64,000 nucleotides of DNA from Blastobasis lacticolella (GCA_905147135.1 LR990061.1:9338026-9402025), one strand, 5' to 3'. Shown: positions 31,425-41,925, counted from the first letter of the stretch. The notes: generated from the sequence alone by a model not told the origin. Translations and numbers: made by a program.

Positions 31425-31775
31425 AATGCAATGGTCTCCCTTTTACAATCTTTTATTTAGTTTCACATGTCCTCATGTCTGTTCGTACTCAAATCTTGCA
31501 AGTTAAATTCGACCCATTTCCGTGTTTCCGATTAAGTGAAATTTTGCACCCTCATGCAACTTCGGTGACAATGCAACGTTATGATACAATCGAGTTGATC
31601 TGATGATGGAGACGGAAGATGGCAATATGAACTCCTAAACTAAGCGTGGTAAACCCATCGCGTATGGACTCATTTGATTTGTCGTGACAAATACTCGGAC
31701 TGATCATAGAGAACGCATGATAAAAGCTGGGAATAAAATAACATTTTTATTTTAAACTTGTTTCCTGTTATGGAA
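31425..31775 (+). repeat. Unclassified 330-bp repeat, copy 1
   Basis: It aligns in the same orientation with 36755-37075 through CTTTTATTTAGTTTCA, TGTCTGTTCGTA, TCTTGCAAGTTAAATT, CGGTGACAATGCAA and GACTGATCATA. No coding domain or terminal repeat was recognised. Confidence 0.65.
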
Positions 31776-31899
31776 AGCGACAGTAGACTATAACTGCTAT
31801 CTAAATCAGTTCGTCGCTTAGATCCGGGTCGGACGCAACGTTCTGAAGATAGTCTCTCTGATGCTCAACCTCCGATACCAATCAAGGTCTGTAGCGACA

Positions 31900-32380
31900 T
31901 CTATAACTCCAATAGGGAAACTGAACACTACTCACATTAAGAGTACACAAACACAAGGTTGGCATGCATCCGTACATAGATGGCTCTGACCGTCTTACAT
32001 CGCGCTAGAGAAGTGTGCCAACTTCCGTGGCACATATACGACTTCCGACGATCAACTGTCGGACCCCTGATCACAACACCCGGCCAGGTGGGTTACCCTT
32101 TCCACCTTCTTCATCTTCGCTTACCATCATTGGCGGCTACCTTATACCCTGTACCGCCAAAGTGGTGACCCCGACATGATCCTTACTACTCTCCTACCTT
32201 GGCGGCTATCTTATCCCTTCGAAGGTCTTCAAGATAAATCGCCAACAAAGCCTGCTAACCAGCTGGCTACGGACACGGCCAGACGCACGCCCCGCGGCGA
32301 CACGGTATTGCACTCAGCGGAACTGCCCGCCAAGCGTTCTAGTCGCCCTAATATTACTTTATAACCCGTTCTTGGAGTTA
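31900..32380 (+). mobile_element. Possible LTR-retrotransposon remnant
   Basis: The stretch ...CCGCCAAAG followed by TGGTGACCCCGACATGATCC (32160-32180) looks like an LTR end plus primer-binding site of an insect LTR element, and GC-rich sequence follows. No gag/pol motif or second LTR was found, so this stays tentative. Confidence 0.3.
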
Positions 32381-32469
32381 ACGGATAAATCAGCGACGGT
32401 GGCTCAGTTTGAGTTGTGCGACTTTGAATTGGAGATTTCCCGAGAGTCGTCTAAAAAGAAATAGTACAA

Positions 32470-32698
32470 AAAAAATTGTTGTCAATCATGTAAAAAAAGA
32501 GTGATGTTACAATTTGACGTGTATATCTGTATATGTATGTGTGTGACTGTCTGTGGCATCGTGACTTCCTAACTAATGAATCAATTTTGATGCGGTTTCC
32601 TTTATTTGAAAGGCAGTTTATTCGAGATGGTTCGTAGCACTTCTAGGTTCGTGTTTATTATAATCGGTTCAATAATTTGGAAATTTTTGAGTACATGT
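32470..32698 (+). repeat. Unclassified element fragment, copy 2
   Basis: It shares CTGTCTGTGGCATCGT, TTTTGATGCGGTTT, CGAGATGGTT and AATCGGTTC with 9838-10060. The RTE insertion at 32710 landed in or at the edge of it. Confidence 0.45.
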
Positions 32699-32709
32699 AA
32701 AATTGATCG

Positions 32710-33315
32710 AGACTCCAAGCGAAGCTCTTTCCATTGCCCTTTGGATAACAGTGAGCTTTCTTATAAGGCCCACAGTGAGCGGCCACGTTTCAGTTCCGTA
32801 AGTCATCACTTGCAACACACATTGATCAAAGACCTTCGTCTTGAGACACTGCGGTAATTGGGACGAAAATATATGGCGTAGCTTTCCGAACGCCGAAACC
32901 GAGTTGGATTCGTCGATTGACCTCTTTCTCGAAATTGGACCTACCTAGCTGGACTACTTGTCCGAGGTATGTATAGTTGTCAACAACTTTAACTTTGCGC
33001 AATCGAATCGGAAATGAGGAGATCCGCAAGCGAACTAAGGTCACCGACATAGCTCTAAGAATTGCCAGACTGAAGTGGCAGTGGCCAGAGCACATAGCTC
33101 GAAGAACAGATGGCCGATGGGGCAGTAAAGTTCTCGAGTGGCGACCACGTACCGGAAGACGCAGCGTAGGTAGGCCTCCTACAATGTGGACCGACGACCT
33201 GGTAAGGATCGCAGGTAGCAGCGGATGCGGAAAGCACAGGACCAGCCTTTATGGAGATTTCTGGGGGAGGCCTATGTCCAGCAGTGGCCGTCTTCTTTCT
33301 GATATGATGATGATG
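32710..33315 (+). pseudogene. RTE-type LINE insertion with inverted 5' segment (twin priming)
   Basis: 33001-33315 (plus) encodes LRNRIGNEEIRKRTKVTDIA..WQWPEHIARRTDG..RPRTGRRSVGRPP, the C-terminus of an RTE reverse transcriptase, and ends in a GATGATG tail. 32710-33000 encodes, on the minus strand, the immediately preceding part (VDNYTYLGQVVQLGRSNFEKEVNRRIQLG ... MERASLGVS). An 11-bp duplication AAAATTGATCG (32699-32709 and 33316-33326) encloses the pair, so both halves arrived in one event. It is 5'-truncated and has frame damage. Confidence 0.9.
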
Positions 33316-33329
33316 AAAATTGATCGGCG

Positions 33330-33655
33330 GTTTACGGACGATTTTCTGTCGATTAGGTTGTATCGAATGTTATTTTCTCGATTTAACGAACACGTAACTA
33401 ATCCATTCTTAACTCAGAGATGAAATTCAAGATAAAAAGTGTAAACAAATCGCTCTATAAACTCACGATTGGATTATTTAAAATCATTGAAATAAATGAC
33501 AAAAACATCACATTCAAAATGAAATAAAATCGTATGAATATTTAAAAATAAAACACTATTTTAAACAATCCAACACTTTACATTTATTATTTATAGGTTT
33601 TTTATATTCTTTTATTCACTTTCGACCTTGAATTTCATCTCTGAATTTAATATGA
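33330..33655. other. No recognisable feature
   Basis: AT-rich sequence, no supported ORF. Confidence 0.35.
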
Positions 33656-33672
33656 TTCTAGTGTAGCGAATG

Positions 33673-33978
33673 CATCGGTACCCGAGTGGTTAAGATATCC
33701 GACTCGTAAGCCGGGTTCGAATACCATTGCGGCCATGTACCAATGACTCTTTCCTGAGTTATTTATATTAGTTGAATGCTAACCTATGCTTTTAAGGTGA
33801 GGCGACTGAATGTGTGACCATGATCCAATCTGGTAAAGTTTCCCTGGTAGCAGAGTCACGGAGTTCAGATGGCAGTCAGTCCACTGTAATAACCTGATCT
33901 GCCAAATCCTGGATCATCGTGAAGCCGGACCCTGGGGTTTCGTGCGCGAGAGAGAGGATATTAACGCCAAGATTTTTT
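33673..33978 (+). mobile_element. SINE S1 with 17-bp target duplication
   Basis: Head (CATCGGTACCCGAGTGG), core and tail (ATTAACGCCAAGATTTTTTT) are flanked by the identical TTCTAGTGTAGCGAATG (33656-33672 and 33979-33995). This fixes the ends of the S1 element and shows insertion by LINE machinery. Box B is partly lost. Confidence 0.92.
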
Positions 33979-34121
33979 TTCTAGTGTAGCGAATGTGTGC
34001 TAAAACCAGCGCACGCGCCGCTCCGAGCTGTCGATGTCAGTTTAGACGCGATGAGAGCTTGGCGACGGCTCGTGGGAGAATATAGAAATTGTAGGCCGGG
34101 AGATGGTAGATCAAAAGTTTA

Positions 34122-34188
34122 TCTTGGTGTTAATTTTCCGGTTGTGCTCTCGCGCACGAAGGTTCGGGGTCCGCCTTGAGCATGGATC
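34122..34188 (-). mobile_element. SINE S1, 3' fragment
   Basis: TTGGTGTTAATTTTCCGG, TTGTGCTCTCGCGCACGA and GGGGTCCGCCTTGA are the S1 tail in reverse. Confidence 0.7.
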
Positions 34189-34189
34189 A

Positions 34190-34745
34190 AAAATGTTCAA
34201 AAAGGAAAAAATATTGTTATATATAAATCATTCTCCATGTTTCGAAGTTGTTTAAAAAAAAATTAAAACTTTGACAATCAGACTGATAGTACTATAAAAA
34301 AGGTTTTGCCAATGAGGATCGAAGAGTAATGAGGAGTTTTTAATCATTATTTAAAAGTTCAACGATAGAGAAGACAGCAAAGTTTTCTATGGTGTATGTA
34401 TAAAATACGTGAATCGTAAAGAGTAAAACCCTTCACTGATGTGGAGGAAGCTCAAGTGGAATTTTGTTGATTTGCCCACAAATAAGGACACAGCGAAAAT
34501 TCGAAACTTATACAACATTCTGCTTTCATGAGTAGAAAAGTCCGCCATCTCCTGGGCTATCTAATATTAAGACACGTCCATATTGTGCCATATTTTGCTG
34601 TCAACATCTAATGTCAACGTCTAATCATGAGCTGAGAAATTCTTTTAATTTTTTAGGGGTTAATCTGTATCAACTTTTGTTCTAGAAAATGTCAAAAAAT
34701 TGTTTCATTCATTTCTAAAGAGTGTAAAGCGAATACTTACGTTAT
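34190..34745. other. No recognisable feature
   Basis: AT-rich; no supported ORF or repeat. Confidence 0.4.
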
Positions 34746-34752
34746 CTTATTA

Positions 34753-35001
34753 AAACTAGTACCAGACGTTCCGTTTTGACTGGAGCCGACCAACCGTCAG
34801 TTGCAGTTGATACTAATCCTTACACAGTATAAAATAAAGTCGCTTTTCGCGGGACGTGGTCGGACATCCGACCAAGGTCAGCTCGCCTGCGCATCCGAAT
34901 CAATCCATAAGCGACTTTATTTTGTACACCGTAAGGATTAGTATCGACTGCAACTGGCGGTTGGTCAGCTTCAGTCCAATCGGAGCGTCTGTTACTAGTT
35001 T
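34753..35001. mobile_element. Foldback MITE with about 95-bp inverted arms
   Basis: The arm AAACTAGTACCAGACGTTCC... pairs with its imperfect complement ending TACTAGTTT. The arms also share ACCAACCGTCAGTTGCAGT, GATACTAATCCTTAC and AAATAAAGTCGCTT. TA dinucleotides flank both ends, compatible with a mariner-type target. The unpaired middle is about 55 bases. There is no coding capacity; the 101-codon minus frame across it is incidental. Confidence 0.85.
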
Positions 35002-35009
35002 TAGTAGCC

Positions 35010-35375
35010 CCTTCACTTCTAATACTTAAAAAATTAGTGAAATTCGCTTTCCCGCAATCCTTGCCTATTTCATTTTCTAAAGTATCAACCATATTATAAA
35101 TGTTTAGATTCTGATGCCAACTCAAACTTCTGTCTAAGGAATATTACTCCCCTTAGAAAATCCCATTGGTCGGTGCCTTGAGTGTTTTGAATCTGGGTCG
35201 CCCGTTTACAAGTCGGTCTCTACTTGCCACTCCGCCACCACGGCGACAGAGTCATCGCGAAGGCCTGATTCTCTTCTTTATTGTAGACGATTATGCCATC
35301 ATGATATAATACAGTAGTTGAGTTTTCTACCAGCAAACCTTCTATGGAAGAAAATTCTCTCTCATCGAACTCCCG
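35010..35375. other. No recognisable feature
   Basis: No supported ORF or repeat. Confidence 0.35.
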
Positions 35376-35380
35376 AAATG

Positions 35381-35575
35381 CTTTTTTTTTATAATTAGAC
35401 TAACAGGCATTTGACCGCCATCTCACCTGGTGGTTAGTGAAGATGCGGCGGATGATGGAGCATGCCTGTCTAGGAACAGCCTATTCACTCTACCCTTGAA
35501 GGCGTCTAGGTTATAATGATCACGGAACACACTCGCAGGTAACGCGTTCCAAAATTCAGGCAAAGAACCGTCATA
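35381..35575 (-). mobile_element. LINE 3' end, family F
   Basis: The minus strand codes for the end of a LINE reverse transcriptase (WN-LPASVF..., [17 protein letters not shown]), then GAGATGGCGGTCAAATGCC and a poly-A end. Copies lie at 41603, 49885, 50415, 54025 and 58550. Confidence 0.7.
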
Positions 35576-35609
35576 TTTCATTTATTCCACAGATTGGAGC
35601 CACAAATTA

Positions 35610-36060
35610 GAGCCACAGCATTATCAAATTAGAAAAGTAACCAGATTTCAATCAACGTAGCTGTCGTGAAAAAGTTTTACGGAAAATTGCGATGTCGCTC
35701 CAACGGACAGACAGACCGGGCGACAGGTTTTATATATAGTTGACAATATGAAGCGAGTGGGAAAGTAATGCTAATTATTAAGGTTATTTGGAAAGAAAAT
35801 AACATTATTTCTTTCTATTTCCGACTGTTGTGAATGAAAGAGGAATGTAACGAAAATGTTTATGGCGGCAGTTTCAAATGTTATTTTGTTAGGGTTTAAT
35901 ATTCCGTTTCATTCATTATAACGGTGTTTTTGTTAGAGCTAATATTTCTTTGGACTATTTTGTAATAAGCTGTGTGTTTTGATGTTGAATAACATTTATT
36001 CACACATTCACACATTGTATGAAAATTTGTATGGCTGTGTAACGGCACTCGATAGTCTCT
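35610..36060. other. No recognisable gene
   Basis: Only the last bases (CACTCGATAGTCTCTGCCTA) recall the RTE-like end at 48990, into which the next Helitron may have inserted. Confidence 0.35.
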
Positions 36061-36065
36061 GCCTA

Positions 36066-36333
36066 TCTAATATATAAAATTCTCGTGTCACAGTTTTCGT
36101 TACCATACTCCTCCGAAACGGCTTGACCGATTTTGATGAAATTTTTTGTGCTTATCCGGTATCTATGAGAATCGGCCAACATATATTTTTCATCCCCCTA
36201 AATGTTAGGGGTAGTCCACCCCTAAATTTTATTTTTTATTTTTTAGACGTAGGTGTAGGGTAGGTGTAGGGTAGGTGTAGGGTAGGTGTAGGGTTAGAAC
36301 GCTACGCGAACGAAGTCGCGCCGGGTCCACTAG
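36066..36333 (+). mobile_element. Complete short Helitron
   Basis: It begins TCTAATATATAAAATTCTCG and ends GGGTCCACTAG, inserted between A (36065) and T (36334). A 3' hairpin CGCG-AACGAAGT-CGCG lies 11 bases before the end. An internal 11-12-bp GTAGGTGTAGG array (36245-36295) is included. It is non-autonomous (268 bp). Confidence 0.9.
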
Positions 36334-36754
36334 TCACTATATAAAACATAGTTTATAGCTTTATGTTTTAAGTGGAGATGTGTACTTGTAACAAAGTACA
36401 AGAAACACGGGTATTTTTTACAAGAAATACAATAATTAATAAAGTACCAACGATGACAGGCAAATAAAACTACAATACATTAGGCAACTACATGTGTAAC
36501 CATGATAAAAATTAAACGATACGATTCTACAATTTCCCTTTGAATAATGTTAGGAGATTTAATTTTCTGACTATTTAATTTCGTGACTATTAGAAACGTT
36601 CTTGGCGTTGATCACGATAAGACCTCCTCCACTCTCTCTCATATAACGCACATTTTCTTGTACAAGATAACGATATACTATAGGATAAGCAAGAAAAAAG
36701 CTTTTACAGGAGCTCTACATGACAACAAATGTTGTAAGAGGAATTGGATATTCG

Positions 36755-37075
36755 TAGACTATTTTACAAGCTTTTATTTAGTTTCATATGTCCCCATGTC
36801 TGTTCGTAATAAAGTCTTGCAAGTTAAATTTGACCTCTTTTCCGGCTTCCGATTGAGCTGAAACTTTTGCACACTCGTGTAAGTTCGGTGACAATGCAAT
36901 GTTATGCTACCATCGAGCTGATCTGATCTGGAGACGAAACTTGGCCATAGGCACTCACACGAATCCCATAGAAACGAGCTTAGGCTTGTTTGATTAGTCT
37001 TTACAAATACTCTGACTGATCATAAAGAACATAAAAGCTAGCTGTGAAAAAATATTTTTAAATTGAACTTGTTCT
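36755..37075 (+). repeat. Unclassified 330-bp repeat, copy 2
   Basis: See 31425-31775. Flanking sequences differ, so this is dispersed rather than part of a larger duplication. Confidence 0.65.
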
Positions 37076-37328
37076 TGGGTATTTTCAAAATACACAAAGT
37101 TGTTGAAAATAATTATGACTTCCACAAAATCCAATAAATTGATATAATACTCAAAAAAATCGTTGTTTTATCCGTATTTGTGATAAATATAACCAGCAGT
37201 ATAAGCACGCCGATATATTTTTGCACAGCTTAGCAACTTTTAAGAAAATGTTATGCTGTGAATCAAAATAATGTTTTCGTTTTACATGCGCTGTTTACTT
37301 TAGATATTAATTCTTGTTAGCAATAGAT

Positions 37329-38007
37329 GACAAGTGTACACTATAACTAAGTGCCTACTTTATTGGCTTGTGTATTATAGCACAGATAACAAATGGCAAA
37401 CGAATATCTTAAGCTGTTTGTTACCCATAATAAATAAATTAAAAAATTAAATTAACAATGACAACACCAAAAAAAAGCATCTCGCAAACACCGACAACAA
37501 TCTACCCACTAATCGCATTTCACACGAAACTTACTCATTTAACCCAACACCTTCCTGTCCAAGATCTCGATCTTCACGATAAGGGACCAAAATAATCATA
37601 GCACTTCCTTCAGACACGACCATTATAAATTATCTCACCGCATTTTCACGCGTCAACCCTATTTTAATTTAATCATAATTTGTTATCTGTGCTATACACA
37701 AGCCAATAAAATTTACTCCACTTAGTTCTAATGTACACTTATGGACGACAAGTTAAGACATCTTAAGTTGTTTGGTACCCATAATAAATAAAATAAAAAT
37801 TAAAATATGACGGCAGCATAAAAAAGCAAAGTATTTAGTCGCATTTCACACGAAACTCACTCATTTAACCCAACACCTTCCTGTCCAAGATCTCGATCTT
37901 GACGATAAGGGCCGAAAATAATCATGGCACTTCCTTCAGACACGACCATTATAAATTATCTCACCGCATTTTCACGCGTCAATCCTATTTTAATTTAATC
38001 ATAATTA
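37329..38007. repeat. Local duplication with one inverted arm
   Basis: 37391-37675 and 37755-38007 are direct copies (GTCGCATTTCACACGAAACT.., CCAACACCTTCCTGTCCAAG). The roughly 65 bases in front of the first copy (TTGGCTTGTGTATTATAGCA..) reappear inverted between the copies (37675-37742). No transposase or known family was recognised. Confidence 0.75.
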
Positions 38008-38317
38008 TCGTGTCGGAGTTTTTTGGCATCTTTTTATAAACATCAGGAGACATTTTAAAGTTTTTTTTTCGTAGTGGAGGAAGTGTTGTGTTTCAAAAGT
38101 AAATTAATAACGTCATCGCTTCTGACAACGCTTTAATCTTTAAGTCGTGGTGTAGTTATTAGATATCAGAAATGCGTTTTTGGTTGCTCACGTCCGTTGC
38201 CGAATTTCTATTTGGCTACAGAGTTCTTAATTGACACCATAATTGCCGTGGGGTAGTCTTCTGCAAGTCAGCAACTCTTCTGTGCTGTTTGCACGCTTTA
38301 GAGTCTCCTAATCATCA

Positions 38318-38412
38318 TCATCATTATCATCCGAGCTAGGCTCCGCTTTCCTGCTTTACTTTCTCCACTTTGCCTGGTCTTCGGCATCCTCACGCCGTAA
38401 GCCGTTGGCATT
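38318..38412 (-). repeat. RTE-like LINE 3' terminus
   Basis: ATCATCATCATCATTATCATC followed by TCCTCACGCCGTAAGCCGTTG matches, in reverse, the end of the element at 19922-20390. Confidence 0.55.
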
Positions 38413-38682
38413 GGAGTCTCCTAATACAAGCATTTAATGCTCTAAAGGAGGTTCCTGCCCCTTATTAATGAGGCATAATATTGTAATAAAAAAATAAAAA
38501 ATAAGGACACTTTCCAAATAATATTTATTTACATTTGGGTTAAAACTATTTGCGTTCATGGTAAATTCTGCGATGTATGCCTGCAATTACTGCATTCCAA
38601 TTGTTGTCAAAATTCAGATTGTTTCATCAGTTGCTGGATGAGTAACGATGCAACCGAAGAAATATACTATTCGCTCTTGCAT

Positions 38683-38835
38683 CCCCATTATTCGCAGGTA
38701 CCTTCAAATCCTTCAACGGAAGGGAAAATTTCCAACTTCTACTGTGGGCTTTGAGGGTGTCCCTATTACTCGCAGGCACCTTCAAGTCCTCCAACGGACG
38801 GAATATTCCCTGTGACTTATCGCTTACCTAGATCA
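38683..38835 (+). repeat. Two-unit tandem repeat, about 77 bp
   Basis: TCCCCATTATTCGCAGGTAC and TCCCTATTACTCGCAGGCAC start two similar units, each continuing CTTCAA-TCCT-CAACGGA. Confidence 0.6.
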
Positions 38836-39159
38836 GCAGTAGGTACTGAATACCCACACAATGCAAAGCCCACATTCTTTCGAGAGCGCGTTCGTTTCAT
38901 TCACAACCGCGTCGGCGTCGTGGCATTGCGATGCTATCGTTTGCGCCGGTTGGCTCCCGCCCAACACTTTGATGTCACTAATCCGAGTAAAGGCGAATTT
39001 AGGTATTAAAGGTTTAATTTTTAAAATTTATCTCCCTGTTTATTGGTGCTTCACACGGGGCGCAATGACGGACATATTCTGTTGTTGATGAGATTTATGG
39101 TGGTTGATTCTTTGGAATGGGTATGGAGTTAGGTATAGAAGTCGTTTTAACCACTATAT

Positions 39160-39365
39160 ATCAGCCCATAATAGTCCACTGCAGGACTTAAAGCCTCTTC
39201 TATGAAAGAGGAGGTTATTGCCAACGCTTGGCAGGCGTGTTATCAATATAAAAATGGAGAACGCTGCTGCCCACTTTCCAACCTACGGACACTGTAGATA
39301 GGTCGCCTTGTACGACACCCATGAGTAGGGGTTAATGCTATTCTACTCTGCCGGACACCACGGCA
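39160..39365 (-). repeat. Family D repeat (in duplication unit 1)
   Basis: Reverse copy from TATCAGCCCATAATAGTCCA to GCCGGACACCACGGC, with a deletion in the middle. Confidence 0.65.
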
Positions 39366-39546
39366 TACTGCAATCACTATTTCACTAAATTTGAATCAAG
39401 TAATATACAATCGAATTTGATGTCGTCGGTTGCGAGAGGATTACGACGGGAGGATTCCAAAGACCAGGTGAAGTGACGAAAAAACAGCAGGAAAGCGGTC
39501 CCTGGCAGAAGCCGAGATTGGACGTTATCTACAATTATGATGATAA

Positions 39547-39757
39547 TCTATACATAATATAAAACAAAGGCGCTTCCCGCTGTCTGCCCCTATGTATGTA
39601 TCTATATACGCTTAGATCTTTTAAACTACGCAATGGATTTTAATGCGGTTTTCAACAATAGATAGAGTGATTCAAGTAAGGTTTGTAAGCAAGGAAAAAG
39701 GGTAGGTAGGTTTAAAGTAGGTGTAGTACGTGAACATAGTCGCACAGTGTTCACTAG
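39547..39757 (+). mobile_element. Complete short Helitron
   Basis: It starts TCTATACATAATATAAAACA and ends TGTTCACTAG, inserted between A (39546) and T (39758). It is 211 bp and of the same family as 7749, 30885 and 42418 (GCTTCCCGCTGTCTG, ATAGATAGAGTGATTCAAG). Confidence 0.85.
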
Positions 39758-39784
39758 TGGAACATAAATGAAAAACGCCTACCT

Positions 39785-39900
39785 ATTTTCCAGCCTATGG
39801 AGGCTAGATCTTTTACCTCGAAAACATTAGTCGCCTTGTACGACACCCACGAGTGTAAGGGGTTGGTGCTATTCTACTCTGCCGGACACCACACGGCCAA
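39785..39900 (-). repeat. Family D repeat (in duplication unit 2)
   Basis: 5' half of family D in reverse: TTTTACCTCGAAAACATTAG to GCCGGACACCACACGGCC. Confidence 0.65.
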
Positions 39901-40074
39901 CGCTCAACTACTTAAACATAGGTAGGTACTACAATCACGATTACACTAAATTCGAATTGTATAATACAATCGAATTTGATATCGTCGGATACGAGAGCCA
40001 ACGGATCACGACGGAAAGATTCCGAAGACCGAAGACGAAGCCGGGATTGGGCGCTAGAATTATGATCCTATAAT

Positions 40075-40565
40075 ATCTCGTATGTTTACGACGATATTGT
40101 GCTTAAGTAAACAATGAACACACCTACTGTATTTGCTATTTTACAACCTCTATTATTAGTTTATTTTACAGCTTCAATAAAAAAACAGTTACTTACCTAC
40201 CTATAAAACATTTACATTTTTATATTCAAAGAAGCACTCCAGTGCAGCATAAAACTAGCAGAATCGTAATGAGACGAGCTCTCGAAGGAACCGATCTAAT
40301 CTAACCTAACGATCACTGTTGTTACTACCTACCTATTGTCTTTTATTGTGCTAAGCCATGGATATTATATAAATTGTATCGAACATAAAAAGTGTGCAAT
40401 GGAATCGCTGAATCAAATAAGTTAAGTCTACCTCTAAAACAGCCATAATTTTGTAAAGTTCGTTAACACTATGTTTGTGACAATTGAGTAGACAGGACAG
40501 CAGTGGAAAGCAGGCGCTGTACAAATTAGCAACGTTCGTGCGACCATGATTCAAAATTCAATTTA
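40075..40565. other. No recognisable feature
   Basis: AT-rich, no supported ORF. Confidence 0.35.
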
Positions 40566-40569
40566 AAAC

Positions 40570-40650
40570 TCAAAGTCAAAATTTCTTTATTGATTAGGAT
40601 AATAAATATCTCTTTCAATCGTCAATGACCGTACTACAGACGCCGCCCGA
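40570..40650 (-). mobile_element. LINE 3' end, family C
   Basis: The minus strand ends GACGATTGAAAGAGATATTT, ATTATCCTAATCAATAAAGA, AATTTTGAC, matching 7262-7445. Confidence 0.6.
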
Positions 40651-41077
40651 CCAATAGGAGGCCTCATATATCGGCGGAAAACAATGCACATCGGTTAGTT
40701 CAGCTTCTTAGGGCGTCGTTTCTTGTCGCACGCGTGTAAATAAATACAGCAGGTCAATTCAAGATGTAAATTAATGACGTTCGCAAACAGGAATCTGGGA
40801 AACTGGAACTACAAGGCTCATTTGTACACCTGGCCGAAATCGGAACTAACGCCGCCAACTTAGAAAGCGTCACTTTTAACAGACAGCTGGAATTGATGTT
40901 TGACACTTATGCCCTCATTAAAGTGCCAAATGATCCTTGTAGTTCTGGCAACTACACTATGCAAATGTCATTAATTGGCATCTTGGCTAGAACCGCAGGG
41001 CTAGCCACAAAATCAGGCAATAAAACAGATCGAAATGATAAATCAAAACGAAATCCAACAAAACCTAATAAATAAAT

Positions 41078-41165
41078 ATAGCACAGCGTCATGTAGCCCC
41101 AAAGTAAGCAAAGCTTGTGTTATGAGTGCCAGAAAACTGATAAAATACTTATATACTAATCTTTA
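41078..41165 (-). mobile_element. SINE S2, 3' part
   Basis: Reverse terminal block CACAGCGTCATGTAGCCCCA, AAGTAAGCAAAGCTTGTGTT and part of the core. Confidence 0.65.
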
Positions 41166-41461
41166 ACGTATAGGTCACAAATTCTATAAATTAGATATGT
41201 TGTGACACCCACAAGCTCTATATGGCTTGACTCTGTTTGACATGTTAAAACAGAAACCGTTTTCATCACGTACTCGGGTTTTCCAGACACCAGGGTTTTT
41301 TGTGGACCATTTCACTTGATGGATCTCAGTGGATCTGATCGGATTTACATGGATTTGGTCTAGATTTTAGATTGTATCAGTCTAAGCTGCTAAGGCAGAG
41401 GCTAAGCTGATTAGCTACGTCTGATGGACACGTTTCGTCCGTGCATCAAATTAAATGGATC

Positions 41462-41600
41462 GGAGTGTCGGTGGCCGAGCGGTTAAGGTATCAGACTCTT
41501 AAGCGAGAGGCAACATACTAATGACTATTTTCTAAGTTCCGTACATTACTCGAAAATATCGTGATGAAACCTGCCCATTCAGGCGACTGAATATGTAGTT
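41462..41600 (+). mobile_element. SINE S1, truncated
   Basis: GTGTCGGTGGCCGAGCGGTT and the anticodon-arm-like region are present, box B is deleted, and the core stops at CATTCAGGCGACTGAATATG where family F begins. Confidence 0.65.
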
Positions 41601-41602
41601 GA

Positions 41603-41715
41603 TGAATATGGAGCATGCCTGTCTAGGAACAGCCTATTCACTCTCGCTTTGAAGGCGTCTAGAATATATTGATCAGGGAATACACTCACAGGCAACGTGT
41701 TCCATTCCAGTTCCA
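41603..41715 (-). mobile_element. LINE 3' end, family F
   Basis: GGAGCATGCCTGTCTAGGAA, CAGCCTATTCACTCTC and TTGAAGGCGTCTAGA match 35381-35575. Confidence 0.65.
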
Positions 41716-41829
41716 GTACTTATCGTTATCGTGCTCTACTTCTGTCTTTTTCTATTGAATCGTACCCTAAAATAATGTTGTTCGTAGAGTAGGTACCTAC
41801 ACCTTCCGAGTACATATATATTTGCACAT

Positions 41830-41925
41830 TTTAAGGGTATGTTCCGGGTTTCCTACCGCGTACCTTTGTTGACGAGTAGCCCGCGATAATAACCGCGATA
41901 CTTTAAAACATTATGTCATATATAT
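41830..41925 (+). repeat. Family G repeat
   Basis: TTTTAAGGGTATGTTCCGGG, TTTCCTACCGCGTACCTTTG, TTGACGAGTAGCCCG and GATAATAACCGCGATACTTT. The left half matches 53185-53240 and the right half matches 25170-25190. Confidence 0.65.

Larger units (their letters stand above)
39160..40072. repeat. Segmental tandem duplication around a family D copy
   Basis: Both 39160-39541 and 39785-40072 contain a reverse family D copy followed by the same non-repeat sequence (ATACAATCGAATTTGATGTC GTCGG..., CGACGG-AGATTCCAAAGACC, GAAGCCGAGATTGG). The unit was therefore duplicated after family D inserted. A Helitron separates the copies. Confidence 0.75.

Noticed and set aside
34820..35125. 101-codon minus-strand ORF
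   Set aside because: It lies mostly in one arm of a foldback MITE and encodes no recognisable domain.
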